Shown here: in pieces, positions 1-8,831 of the stretch
Layout: the number at the start of each line of letters is the position of its first letter
Position numbering within the stretch: the first letter of the stretch is position 1
Assembly (NCBI GenBank): GCA_964030475.1
Contig: CAXIPT010000015.1
Span: 11,672-75,671, forward strand
Direction: 5' to 3'
Origin: Tethya wilhelma
Taxonomy: Eukaryota; Porifera; Demospongiae; Tethyida; Tethyidae
Length of the DNA stretch: 64,000 nucleotides
Made by a program: the position numbers and the translations under genes
The notes under the pieces: generated by a model
The model's database searches: none
Told to the model about the DNA's origin: nothing
The model's input: the letters and a program-made list of their open reading frames with translations, nothing else

Positions 1-1
1 C

Positions 2-1000
2 ACTTCAAAGCAGCAAAATGGTACCAAAAACGAAAACCCAAAACTTCAAGTATGTGCAAAAGCAAGAGTTTTGCTCATTGTTGTGCTTTTCATTGCAACT
101 GTTAGCATTACCCTTTCAGTTGTAGCATTAGTTTTGAGTCTGTGGAGTGTTTTCATGCCCTCAACTGCTACCTCTCAAGGAGCACCTGCAGCTCCTTGTA
201 CATGTGTGGTACAAGAAAATCATTCATTTGTGACCATAGAACAGTTAAACGAAATATTAGAAATCACTGTCCAAAATCTCACTAATTCTGAGTCTGCACT
301 GGAGCAGATTCCTGAGTGTGGAGCTGGAAAGTGGCGAAGAGTTGCTTATCTTAATATGTCTTATCCCTCTCAACAATGTCCATCAAACTGGACTGAATAC
401 AATGGTTCTGCACTGAGGTCTTGTGGTCGTCCACCATCATCATCTGCAGCTGGTAGCTGCCCATCAGCATCACTTGAAACTAGCTATAATGGCCTTAGAC
501 TACCTTACATTAGAGTTTGCGGTAAAATCAATGGTTATCAGTTCAATTCACCAGATGCTTTCCTAACAAATCTTGATATTGATGGTAACTATGTTGATGG
601 TGTGAGTGTTACTCATGGAAGAAATCCTCGTCAGCATATCTGGACTTTTGCTGCAGCGTGGTCTGAATCTACCCAGCTCCTACCAAGACAGTTTTCAAGT
701 CAATGCCCATGTGCACATCCTGATGGACAGAGTCCACCTTCTTTCGTTGGTAGTAACTACTTTTGTGAGTCTGGATTCTTAGGAAATAGTGCCACACGTA
801 CTGCTATCTTGTACCCAGAACCACTCTGGGATGGTGAGGGGTGTGTTAACAGTCAGTGTTGTAGCTTCAACTCTCCGCCATGGTTTTCAGTAGAGCTTCC
901 TTCCTCCACAACTGATGATATTGAAGTTCGTATTTGTGGAGATCAAGACACTAATGATGAAAATGTGATGATTGATCTACTTCAACTGTACATTCAGTAA
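2..1000 (+). CDS. Type II membrane glycoprotein, conserved metazoan ectodomain, 5' partial
   Basis: The frame is open from base 2 to the TAA at 998-1000 with no upstream ATG in frame, so the gene begins outside the window. The order is a short basic cytoplasmic tail (about 22 residues seen), one hydrophobic segment of about 27 residues (VLLIVVLFIATVS...), then a Cys-rich ectodomain with several N-glycosylation sequons (NHS, NLT, NMS, NWT, NGS). A single N-terminal membrane segment with no signal peptide suggests type II topology. Landmarks are SCGRP, YIRVCGKINGYQF, YVDGVSVTHG, PRQHIWTFAA, FVGSNYFCESG, LWDGEGC and a C-terminal DDIEVRICGD. I associate this block with an uncharacterised ectodomain family expanded in sponges and cnidarians; the function is unknown. 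The coding part looks intact and contains no intron. The downstream 90 bases look like 3' UTR. Confidence 0.72.
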   Translation, partial: TSKQQNGTKNENPKLQVCAKARVLLIVVLFIATVSITLSVVALVLSLWSVFMPSTATSQGAPAAPCTCVVQENHSFVTIEQLNEILEITVQNLTNSESALEQIPECGAGKWRRVAYLNMSYPSQQCPSNWTEYNGSALRSCGRPPSSSAAGSCPSASLETSYNGLRLPYIRVCGKINGYQFNSPDAFLTNLDIDGNYVDGVSVTHGRNPRQHIWTFAAAWSESTQLLPRQFSSQCPCAHPDGQSPPSFVGSNYFCESGFLGNSATRTAILYPEPLWDGEGCVNSQCCSFNSPPWFSVELPSSTTDDIEVRICGDQDTNDENVMIDLLQLYIQ

Positions 1001-1090
1001 ACTACTATTTTTTATTCTGGCAGTGGTTACTATTACAGTATTCCCATAATAATTAGAGTTGGTTTTAACATTTACTGTTGTAGTTAGCGG

Positions 1091-1169
1091 CCTCGTACCC
1101 AGGCTCTCCCTTTGACCGTTCACTTTTTACCGTTAGTGTAAGGTCAATGGAAAGAGCCAGGGTACAAGG
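1091..1169. repeat. Short palindromic MITE-like element
   Basis: CCTCGTACCCAGGCTCTCC is followed about 40 bases later by its imperfect complement (GGAAAGAGCCAGGGTACAAGG), so the whole 79 bp can fold into one hairpin. Related ends (GCCTCATACCCAG and GCCTCGTACC) mark other insertions at 11783 and 27306 in this window, so this is a dispersed family. Confidence 0.55.
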
Positions 1170-1950
1170 TTAGTTGTAATCATTGTGTAGACACATTCAC
1201 ATAGAACAGAAGAATAGAATTAAAATAAAAGTTGATTATAATAATATATAAATATTATTATGGGTACATTCATTGGTATACATAAGGGCCTACTGAATAG
1301 GTGACACTGTTGTGATCTTAACTTGTGACTTTTTTTTGTTTCTTAGTCTATCTTTTTGGCAATTTGAGCATATTCGTGCCTGAGACTTGTATGGATTAAA
1401 AGTCCACAATCGGGCCCGGCACGTCCGAGTTTATTTTTAGCCCGCTCTGGTACTGACTTGGAATTGTCCGATCCTTAGATTTCAAGTACAGTTTGATTGT
1501 GGACCCTAGTCACAATTATTACAGTAGAAATTGAAATAAACATCACTACAATCTTCTTTACTAGTAAGTTGTAACTAATATAGCCTGTAGTGATCATCAC
1601 AGGCTGTGACGGCCTGCTGCGCATGATTCAGCAAGTGTCTTATAAAAGTATAGTACAAATTTCATTAAAATTAGCAGTGTCACTGTGGGAATGGGCAGTG
1701 CTATAAAAAGGAAGGAAACAAAGCTGGCACTTTCAGTCCTGTAGTTCGCAACTTCCAAACTCCACTGAAACTCGTAGTTCATTGGTGTGCGCCTTTTAGA
1801 ATGCCATCTCCGCGGTTCTGAGCATGCGCAATAGATCTGCTAGTCGCTATTCTCGTACTAGAGTCGCAGTACAGTCCAGTCGCACATAAGTTGTAAAAGT
1901 CAAGTTATAGTTACTGTTTGTCAACTTTATCACCACGGTTAAACATTACA
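1170..1950. other. Intergenic DNA upstream of the deaminase gene
   Basis: No convincing gene was seen. The stretch is AT-rich to about 1600. A TATA-like CTATAAAAAG lies at 1701-1710, about 240 bases before the first ATG at 1951. That spacing is long for a 5' UTR but possible; the promoter role is inference only. Confidence 0.4.
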
Positions 1951-2786
1951 ATGAAGTCTTGGGCCCTCTTTGCTTTAGTACTGTGTGTCTGGGTTGCTGT
2001 TACAGTGACTGACTGGAGAGCAGGTATAATCATTATCATGAATACATCTTCAAACTTGGAAGTTATGATTTTACTATTATAAGCTTTTATATAGCTAGTA
2101 AGGATGATTACTGCAGGGATCAAACTTTCTATAATGTTAATATTGTTCCTTTAGATCACCCAGATGATACTTGTCCTCCAACTGAAGAAATTGGTGATTC
2201 ATCTCCAGATGTCATTACTAGATGCATAATCGGTCAAGGCAAAGGATCACTGACCGAATCAAATCTTAAAACAATGATCAATACGGTATCACTTGTATTC
2301 GGTAATTTTACACCTGCATGTACTATCTTAACAACTCCTGATAACACACTGATCATGTACCAAAGTGGTGGAGGATCTCACGCTGAAGAGAAATTCCTTG
2401 AAAAAAATAAAAACAACCTGGGCAGCTTTCCCCGTCTGTGGATAAACAACTCCCCCTGTCCAAATTGTTCCATGAAATTGATCAATGAATACAAAAATGC
2501 AGGGGTTATACTCCACCAACTATCTATGCTGTTCACTTTTATGGTGGTACCTCCAATGCCACAAAAGAGAATGCTCGCAAGTGCCTAGCCAACATGGTAT
2601 ATAAGACAGGGCTTTACACTAAAAGCATTTGACTGGAAAGGGTATAAAAATCTACTGACTGAAGTAAGTTGTCAGAGTGATGTTGATACAGCTTTGAAGA
2701 ATACAGAGTTTACTTCAAAGATGGACGACATGGCCAACACGATACAAACTGTTTACAACTACAATAGCAGTGGTATGATTACTTGA
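1951..2786 (+). pseudogene. Secreted AID/APOBEC-like cytidine deaminase, reading frame broken twice
   Basis: Exon 1 (1951-2023) encodes a 24-residue hydrophobic leader that looks like a signal peptide and ends at a GTATAA donor. Exon 2 begins after TTTAG at 2155 in matching phase 1. The predicted product has the zinc-deaminase core: H100-A-E102 (bases 2379-2387) and P-C126-P-N-C129 (bases 2454-2468), with about 22 residues between. In the family, H and the two Cys bind zinc and E is the proton shuttle. Hydrophobic strands flank the core as in the deaminase fold. Near 2505-2515 the frame must shift to continue a deaminase-like C-terminal half (IYAVHFYGG...), and a second shift is needed near 2610-2630. 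A GTATGA at 2773 could be another donor. A leader peptide on an AID/APOBEC-like core is unusual, since most members are nuclear or cytosolic. The breaks may be real decay or draft errors, so the gene could be functional in the animal. Confidence 0.62.
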
Positions 2787-3087
2787 CACATATATAGACG
2801 GTCATAACTACATGTCATTGATAAGATTCATTGTAGTTTTGTATTAATATATAGACTGGTTCCACATTGTGTGTTGTTTGTTAGCACGTGCACTCAAAAA
2901 TTTAGTCAGGCATGTAGTGAATAACTGTAGAGAATTTATTGTTATGATAGTAATTACTTATGGAAACTTGTTGATATGCATAATTATAATGATTATCCTT
3001 ATATTATATATGTAACAGTAAATGTTGAGTCTTAACTAAATTCATAGCTGGAACTTGAACACCTGCTATAGCTATAAAAAAATTCCT

Positions 3088-3524
3088 GCGGTGCGTCATG
3101 GTGCATATAGATAGTGCTGGATATTTTTGGTGGCCGTCTTCTTGTTGGTGAAAGATAAAGTGTCTGGTTATTCTGGAGGTCATGTAGAGACTCCTATACT
3201 TATGAGCAAGTTCGTAGTGGAAGTACATGTAGAGGTGATCCGAATCTCTTTTGACTCAAAGAAAATCTCATACAATCTGTAGCACACACATAATCCTACG
3301 ACCTTGAACAAACAAGGAATCGACATTGGAACACAGTATCGCTCTGTCATTTTCTATCGTGATGAACAACAGCAGGAGAATGCCGAGAAGTTGATCGCTC
3401 AAAATTGCTGATGAATCTGGTCTCTGCATGCATATGGGACAGCCCAATATATAGTGACAGCTGTGAAATCCAGGGACAGTTCAAGAATTACTACAAAGCT
3501 AAAGAATATCATCCTGTAAATTAA
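3088..3524 (+). pseudogene. MSRA: Decayed peptide methionine sulfoxide reductase A copy
   Basis: Fragments of MsrA follow one another in order but in different frames: GYFWWPS (in place of the catalytic GCFW), KVSGYSGGHVETP, YTYEQVRSGST, then [19 protein letters not shown] and a C-terminal FKNYYKAKEYH. Intact MsrA reduces methionine-S-sulfoxide in oxidised proteins using the Cys of GCFW. Here that Cys reads as Tyr, there are stops between the blocks, and no intron structure repairs them. The near-continuous layout suggests a processed copy or a decayed single exon. It is independent of the deaminase upstream, with about 300 bases of non-coding DNA between. Confidence 0.75.
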
Positions 3525-4411
3525 TTAAGCAAGAATCAGGAAAAATTTGGGTATATATATATATAATTATACAGCGTTGCAAGAGCCAATATTAAGTAGC
3601 TATACATGCATGCATGCATGACATGAACACTTCATGTGTATCATAGCTTTGGTCCAATAACGTTTGTGTAGTCATCGTGATTTGGATTCCTCTCAAAATA
3701 GTTTTAAGCTATAGTCTATAATAACATCATTATATTAAACAAAGTCCATTATAACAATTGACTCTGGATGATATGTATAATTATAGACTAATAAATCTAG
3801 TATAATTATAAAAAATATGGTCCATGGCAGCCTATTCTCATAAAAATAAACTTATTAAAGTATAATAATAGTTTTAATTTACTACATAATGTACTTTTAC
3901 TGCCCCGTGTATTTACTCATCGCAGCCATCAATTCGAAGAAGAGGGATCCATGTTTCATCATTGCTGCTGCATTGTTAAAAGTCCTGCTCCAGCCACCCG
4001 CACAGCTGCCCGTACCCAAATTCTGGAATACTACAATGACAATGAGCATTACCAAAGTAATGATCATACCGAAAAAAAATTCCATACTTTACTTTCGTCC
4101 TATTATTACTGATCGAAGCGAAAGAATGATATTGATTTAGCGCGCGCAATACGTATATGTATACGTAGTTGAGCATGCACAGAGCTGCGGGCCGGCCGGG
4201 GCCACTAGCCTCGATCGTTCCCAGCCCATTCACGATCGTGGCCGGAACCATAGTTGGGGCGAGCCTGAGCGAGCCCCACATAAGGCTTGTAAATGATAAA
4301 ATTTCTGCTTGTTTGTACACGGTGGACACTTTCCGTATATTCAAATTATTCGAAAGCAGTGTTGTAATATTGAAATCGATTGTGCAATGATTTGCTAAGT
4401 CTGTTGATCAT
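3525..4411. other. AT-rich intergenic DNA without recognisable genes
   Basis: Contains a TATATATA run near 3550, a (TGCA) cluster near 3605-3620 and GC-rich islands around 4140-4280. The open frames in 3889-4344 overlap on both strands and show no family signature. The motif GGGGCGAGCCTGAG at about 4256 recurs inverted near 4843 and direct near 5101, suggesting scattered pieces of a degenerate repeat. Confidence 0.4.
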
Positions 4412-4540
4412 AGATAATCGAAGAAAATGCCTTGCACGGCGAAGAGAACTGTACAGAGAACGTATAGCTAGGGAAACGCCTGATGACCAAGAAAAGAGAC
4501 TTCAAAGTGTAGACGAAATGAAACGCCCGAGGGAAACAGC
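4412..4540 (+). pseudogene. Possible Helitron-type N-terminal Arg-rich fragment
   Basis: The + frame reads RRKCLARRRELYRERIARET followed by PDDQEKRL. This resembles the repeated RRRxxYRxRxAxETPEExxxRL stretches I associate with the N-termini of Helitron proteins in sponges and other invertebrates. Only one repeat and no Rep or helicase motif are present, so it would be a small remnant. Confidence is low. Confidence 0.25.
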
Positions 4541-5448
4541 ACGCTCGTCTTGCCCAAGAAAGAGTCGGAGTCGATACATAAACTTCGCTTACGATCCAGC
4601 TAGCACACTGCACGCTTGCGTACTCCGCTCAAGTTGCACCATGCATGCATGATCTAGCCATAGGACTGGATCGTCGCGAAAGAAAACAAAACACTGACTT
4701 GTCAAAATCGAAATAATGGGATCGTCAAATTAGAAAACTACTTTTAGGTTTCGCTCAGAAATTTCAAGCCAATTTCTACTATCTATGCTTAGCATCGATG
4801 TACTGTCTTCCCAATCTCAATGCTGTGGTCTTACAAACTGTATGCGCTCAGGCTCGCCCCATAGATGCTTGCATCTGTCTAGTATAATTATTATCTATGC
4901 CGGAACTGAGAAGAATTTTCTTGCGAGAAATCATTGCATGACCCTTATGTGTGAGGCACTCGATGGGGGAATTACCCCAGGTTCGGAATTGCCCCACTTT
5001 ACCTAACTTTAATATAATAAATATTCATAGGTGTTTGTTTTTCCAATAACACTTATTGGAAAAACAAACACCTACGAATCATTGAATTTCTTCGCTTAAT
5101 TGGGGCGAGCCTGAGAGAGTAGATACTAATCATGCTCTTATGACTTATCTTGCAGGCCTGGGGGAAGTGCATAGGCCAGTCAGGCTATGGCCTGACCAAT
5201 AATTGGAGCTTTGTAATCTTTCGATTTATCAAGGATGCAGCTTTTAAGAAAATCAAAGTCCAGTCTCACAATTAACAGTTTACTGTGAAAAGCAGTCTTT
5301 GTCACGTAGTAATGATAACTGATCACATGCATCAAGTTGCACCTGATTTTCACCTCAATTCACCTTATTCCAAAATTTTCTGGGGGGCATTTAGCGCGTT
5401 GAGCTGTATGACGTCATTTTTGGACGACCTTTACCGGTATACCTAGTA
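4541..5448. other. Intergenic DNA, no gene seen
   Basis: Scattered degenerate repeat pieces (GCTCAGGCTCGCCCC near 4843, GGGGCGAGCCTGAG near 5101) and one perfect-armed hairpin, listed separately. No frame with family features was seen. Confidence 0.4.
5023..5079. repeat. Small hairpin with arms of about 26 bp
   Basis: ATTCATAGGTGTTTGTTTTT is complemented by AAAAACAAACACCTACGAAT across a short centre, with a single mismatch. It could be a solo MITE core; no target-site duplication is evident. Confidence 0.6.
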
Positions 5449-5549
5449 CTGTTGATTGCACTTCCGTTTGAACATTCCGTAATCCGTAATCCGTATTCTT
5501 CCGTGTTGCGTGTCGTTTCACATGTCTCAAATCACTTGCTTGACAAATT

Positions 5550-6683
5550 ATGGCGGATACTCCAGAATTTTGGAAGTACTTCAATTACTCTTCTCCTGAC
5601 TACTGCTCAGCTGCTAGCTGGTCTCAAGCTAGAACAAGCCAGGCTATAGCCAGCCACCCTGCACCATGTAAGGATAGAGCACTCCACACGTTAGCCAATG
5701 AGAGTGGAGCGAGTAGCTGGAGTTTTCCTCAGTGTGACCCGACGACTGCCAGAACAAAGGTATCATTAAACTGTAAGCTTAGTACAGTCATATTTATAAC
5801 TGCCGGGCTGTATATAGGCTGCTGCTGTATGGAGCCATCATGGTATGATGTGCGTTTATTAGAGATGATTCATGCACACATACACACTCAAGAGTCAATC
5901 TCCAGGATCTAATGATGTTATTTGTGTGGAATCTCCTTGCAAGCCTAGTGTACGTTCCTTCCGGGTGATCCTGAAAGTAGTTAACTGCCAGAAGAAAACT
6001 GAGTATAAGATGGTGAAAATTAGGAATATTACTGATGTGGACTACCATACTTATGACCGTTTAAAGAATTTGATTAAGGAAAAAATCTTTCTAGTGAAAC
6101 CCCCATTCCCGAAGAGCTTGAATTCGGCTTTATTGAACCTGGCCATGGTTTGAAAGGAAAAAAAGAGTGGATCTCAGCAGATGAAGATGTAGAAGAAATG
6201 TTTGAAAAGCATCAAGGTAAAAAAGAGATTATGTTGTGGTGTTATGATCAAACTGAGAAGAACAATTCCAGATCACGCTCTAGATCTCCTCATTCGAAAA
6301 AGAGAAGTTCTAAATATGATTCTCAAGTAAAAAAGATTTATGATGTTGATGAAACATATAAGAATTTGGATGAAAGACACAGTGGTGCATATACCTCTGA
6401 ACAGAAACGGGCTTGGGCTCATCTCATTCAGCTAGGAAAACACAGCAGCTTGGACACCCCCCCAGATAAGCCTTTTTTTCGTGGTAAAATCAAGCCCAAA
6501 TCTGCTGATTCAACTGATCAATCAAACAAGGTATCTTTTTCTCCTGGGAAAAGAGTAAGTCTTCGTACAGAATGCATTGAACAACTTCAAAAATGGCACT
6601 CACTTTTAGAGAGTGGAGCTATTAGCCAAAAGCAGTATGAGGATCTTCAGGAAACAATTTTGACCGATATAAAGAAACTTTGA
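5550..6683 (+). CDS. Transposon-encoded second protein (ORF2), function unknown
   Basis: The start MADTPEFWKYF lies about 100 bases inside the left terminal repeat. Exon 1 runs to 5759 (AAAG before GTATCA) and coding resumes around 5893-5906 after an AG, an intron of about 135 bases. The middle part (VRSFRVILKVVNC...) continues to about 6085, where a one-base shift or small intron is needed to reach the last frame, open to TGA at 6681-6683. That last part has a GFIEPGHGLKGKKEWI stretch, an Arg-Ser basic run (RSRSRSPHSKKR) that could be a nuclear localisation signal, and a C-terminal helical hairpin (CIEQLQKWHSLLESGAISQK) resembling the short SHOCT motif. The 3' end of the same gene survives at 28793-28905, again beside a transposase, so it belongs to the transposon. 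Its role is unknown. It could be a DNA-binding accessory or a captured host gene. Confidence 0.6.
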
Positions 6684-6834
6684 GTTGTATACTATGCATC
6701 TCATACAGTCAAACAAGTAAAACGTTACAATCAATGATATTTGAATTGAATCAGTATTTTGAAATTACATCATGTGATTGTTGTCACTCTCTATACATGT
6801 ATGAAAATGATTTTGTATATATCACTATTTTTAA

Positions 6835-6929
6835 TCATTGATAATCACTCTGGATATCCACAATCACTTATCCATTTATTANTCATTGATAATCACTCTG
6901 GATATCCACAATCACTTATCCATTTATTA
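6835..6929. other. Unmerged contig overlap around a single N (6882)
   Basis: The 47 bases ending at 6881 (TCATTGATAATCACTCTGGA...) are repeated exactly starting at 6883, directly after the single N. This is the signature of two contig ends that overlap but were joined with a placeholder. The true sequence probably has one copy. Confidence 0.85.
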
Positions 6930-7848
6930 CATTGAAGTAACGTAACACTCTCAAAAGCTGCTTGAATCAGTGGTTTAGGATCATCCATTACCTGCCAAAT
7001 TTCATCATGATCTTTCAAGTAGTAACTAAACGTTTCCTCTGTATGGTGGTAGATATAGTACAAGAATACCAGTAGACTTAAAAATGTCTTTAACTTTCTG
7101 AACATGGCAGTTATCCAGAACCACAATTGATCGTGGATTACTTCCATTAAAAGGTAAGAGCTCAGGAATTAGAGAGCCCCGCACAAAGTCATAAAATGTA
7201 TCACCATTTGTTGGCCTGTCTTAAATTCAACTGCCACCATTCCAGTAGAACACATTGCTGCAATTGCTGAAACTTGTGAGCCACAGTGGAGTATTCTGTG
7301 CTCTCTAGCATTCTCTCCTCTCAGTGCATATCCAAATTTCCTAATGTGATCCTTAGAACTACAACCAGTTTCATCAACAAAGACAAATGTATCTCTCTTA
7401 AACAACTGAACCTCACTCATGTATTGTCCATGATAAGTAAGTGATCTCTGCTTTGCAACTTGGTGTAGTTTCTTTCTAGTAAACCCATGCTTGTGGATTA
7501 CTCTGCATACACTTGCTGGACTCACAACTTTTCCACACACTTCATCAACTGCCTGGCAGACTTCCGTTAGATAAGAACCTGGATTTTCCAAAACTATTCC
7601 AATAATGAAAATCTCATCATGTTCTGCTAGTAACCTCAATTCTTGCCGTTGAGGTTGCTTTTTAGCTGTTACATGTCCTGTGTCCAAAACCCTTTTGTAT
7701 GTATTATAGACAGTGCCTAAACTTATATTCAGGTTGGAAGCAATGGAAGCTCCATTCCAAGTTTCTGCCATATGATACGCCACCTGATACACCACATGTC
7801 ATCTGAATAGGCTACTTTTCTTGAAGGCTCAGCAGAGCTCATGGTCAT
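6893..7848 (-). pseudogene. Tc1/IS630-type transposase, frameshifted and lacking the catalytic Glu region
   Basis: The minus-strand product aligns residue for residue with the intact transposase at 27653-28639. The first ATG is at 7848. The early part is disturbed near 7795. The helix-turn-helix (ASNLNISLGTVYNTYKR) and first catalytic Asp (VFVDETG) are present. A frameshift follows near 7215. The later part keeps the second-Asp region only in a broken frame and has lost the YSPDLMPIEK block carrying the catalytic Glu by a small deletion near 7035. The C-terminus (WISDCGYPE) is intact. The copy cannot encode an active enzyme. Confidence 0.88.
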
Positions 7849-7971
7849 CAGTCATCACTAACAGAAACACACAGAGTAATTTTTGAATTTCTCGCCTTTT
7901 TCAATTTATGAATATCATTACGCAGGCTCGCACGCTAGCGCAGTATGTTCAAACGGAATTGCAATCAACAG

Positions 7972-8831
7972 TAGCCACTGGAAATGATGATAACCCTGCT
8001 GAAACAGTGCTTATTGTGGGTGGGAACTAATCAGGCCAAATTTTAGAAAATCATAACAAATGGATATCANTTTTGAAGTGAATGACGTCATACGGCGAAA
8101 TTAAAGTTTTAAATTTTTAGTAGCTACGCCTTCTTTTTGTTTTTCTTCTAAAGTGAAGATTAGGCAAAACTTTTTATATCATGCAGCTAAGCAACAATCA
8201 AGCTTACTATACTCCAGGTCTTGTTGCTTAGTGAAGCTTTTCCTGGTAAAAAAAGCCTAATATACTGGAGGGTCAAATACGCTAGGATATAGCCGCGCGT
8301 ATAAAGCTTTTTTTCCAGCTAGCCAGCAACACTTACAAAAGCAATGCTATGGCTATATAGCCTAACTATGCCTGCACCTACGCAGCAAGTTTTAAGCTTA
8401 TCCTCGGAAGGGTTGTAGAAAAAACATCGATCTAAAGTCGCCCATCGTGATCGCGAAGATCGTGACCGTTAGTCGCTCAACGATGAGTAGCGCCACGCCT
8501 TACTAGCAGTTCTAAGTCTGACTTGATATTTTAGTAGAGTAGTCCCTTACTTATTCATATATATAAAGTTTAAAGTTCAGGGCTAATTGCTTAGCTTGCA
8601 AAATGGTCGCTAGTGCAGCCTTGACGCGATTTTGCGTCAACCGCGGTTTGAAACAGCCACGCGGATGACGCGATTTAGCGTCAACCGCAGGTAATCGGTT
8701 AAAGTTCACTGCTATAGCAAGTTGCTCGGAGGCGCGCGCTAAAGCTGCAATAACGAGTACACTCGTCATCCGTATCTCGCATGCATGCAATAAATGACGA
8801 GTATACTCGTCATCCAGCTGTATAGGGTTAA
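7972..8831. other. Non-coding mosaic: remnants of non-autonomous elements, piggyBac-like end
   Basis: Includes the single N at 8070. Around 8110-8530 the sequence matches, in diverged form, the TA-flanked insertion at 50126-50718 (shared GCTATATAGCCTAACTAT and CCTGCACCTACG). Around 8620-8690 a GACGCGATTTTGCGTCAACCGC unit occurs twice. At 8755-8831 two ACGAGTAYACTCGTC palindromes precede a TTAA; read from the right this is TTAACCCTATACAGC, a piggyBac-style end similar to the one at 41860. No gene was seen. Confidence 0.5.

Larger units (their letters stand above)
5449..7971. mobile_element. Complete TA-flanked Tc1/IS630-type transposon with two convergent genes (copy 1)
   Basis: The left end CTGTTGATTGCACTTCCG at 5449 and the right end, read inward as CTGTTGATTGCAATTCCG, form terminal inverted repeats of about 28 bp. 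Both are flanked by TA (5447-5448 and 7972-7973), the target duplication of Tc1/mariner/IS630 elements. Inside are a + strand gene at 5550-6683 and a - strand transposase at 6893-7848, tail to tail. The single N at 6882 sits between them. Other copies with the same end start at 12015 and 27530. The element is 2,523 bp, longer than typical one-gene Tc1 elements because of the second gene. Confidence 0.82.

Noticed and set aside
1701..1710. CTATAAAAAG as a firm promoter of the deaminase gene
   Set aside because: The TATA-like match alone is weak and lies 240 bases from the ATG; no other core-promoter element was seen.
1597..2123. Minus-strand frames overlapping the deaminase promoter and exon 1
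   Set aside because: Antisense to a better supported spliced gene; no motif.
3889..4390. Overlapping frames on both strands
   Set aside because: Mutually antisense, no conserved motif, no consistent splice sites.
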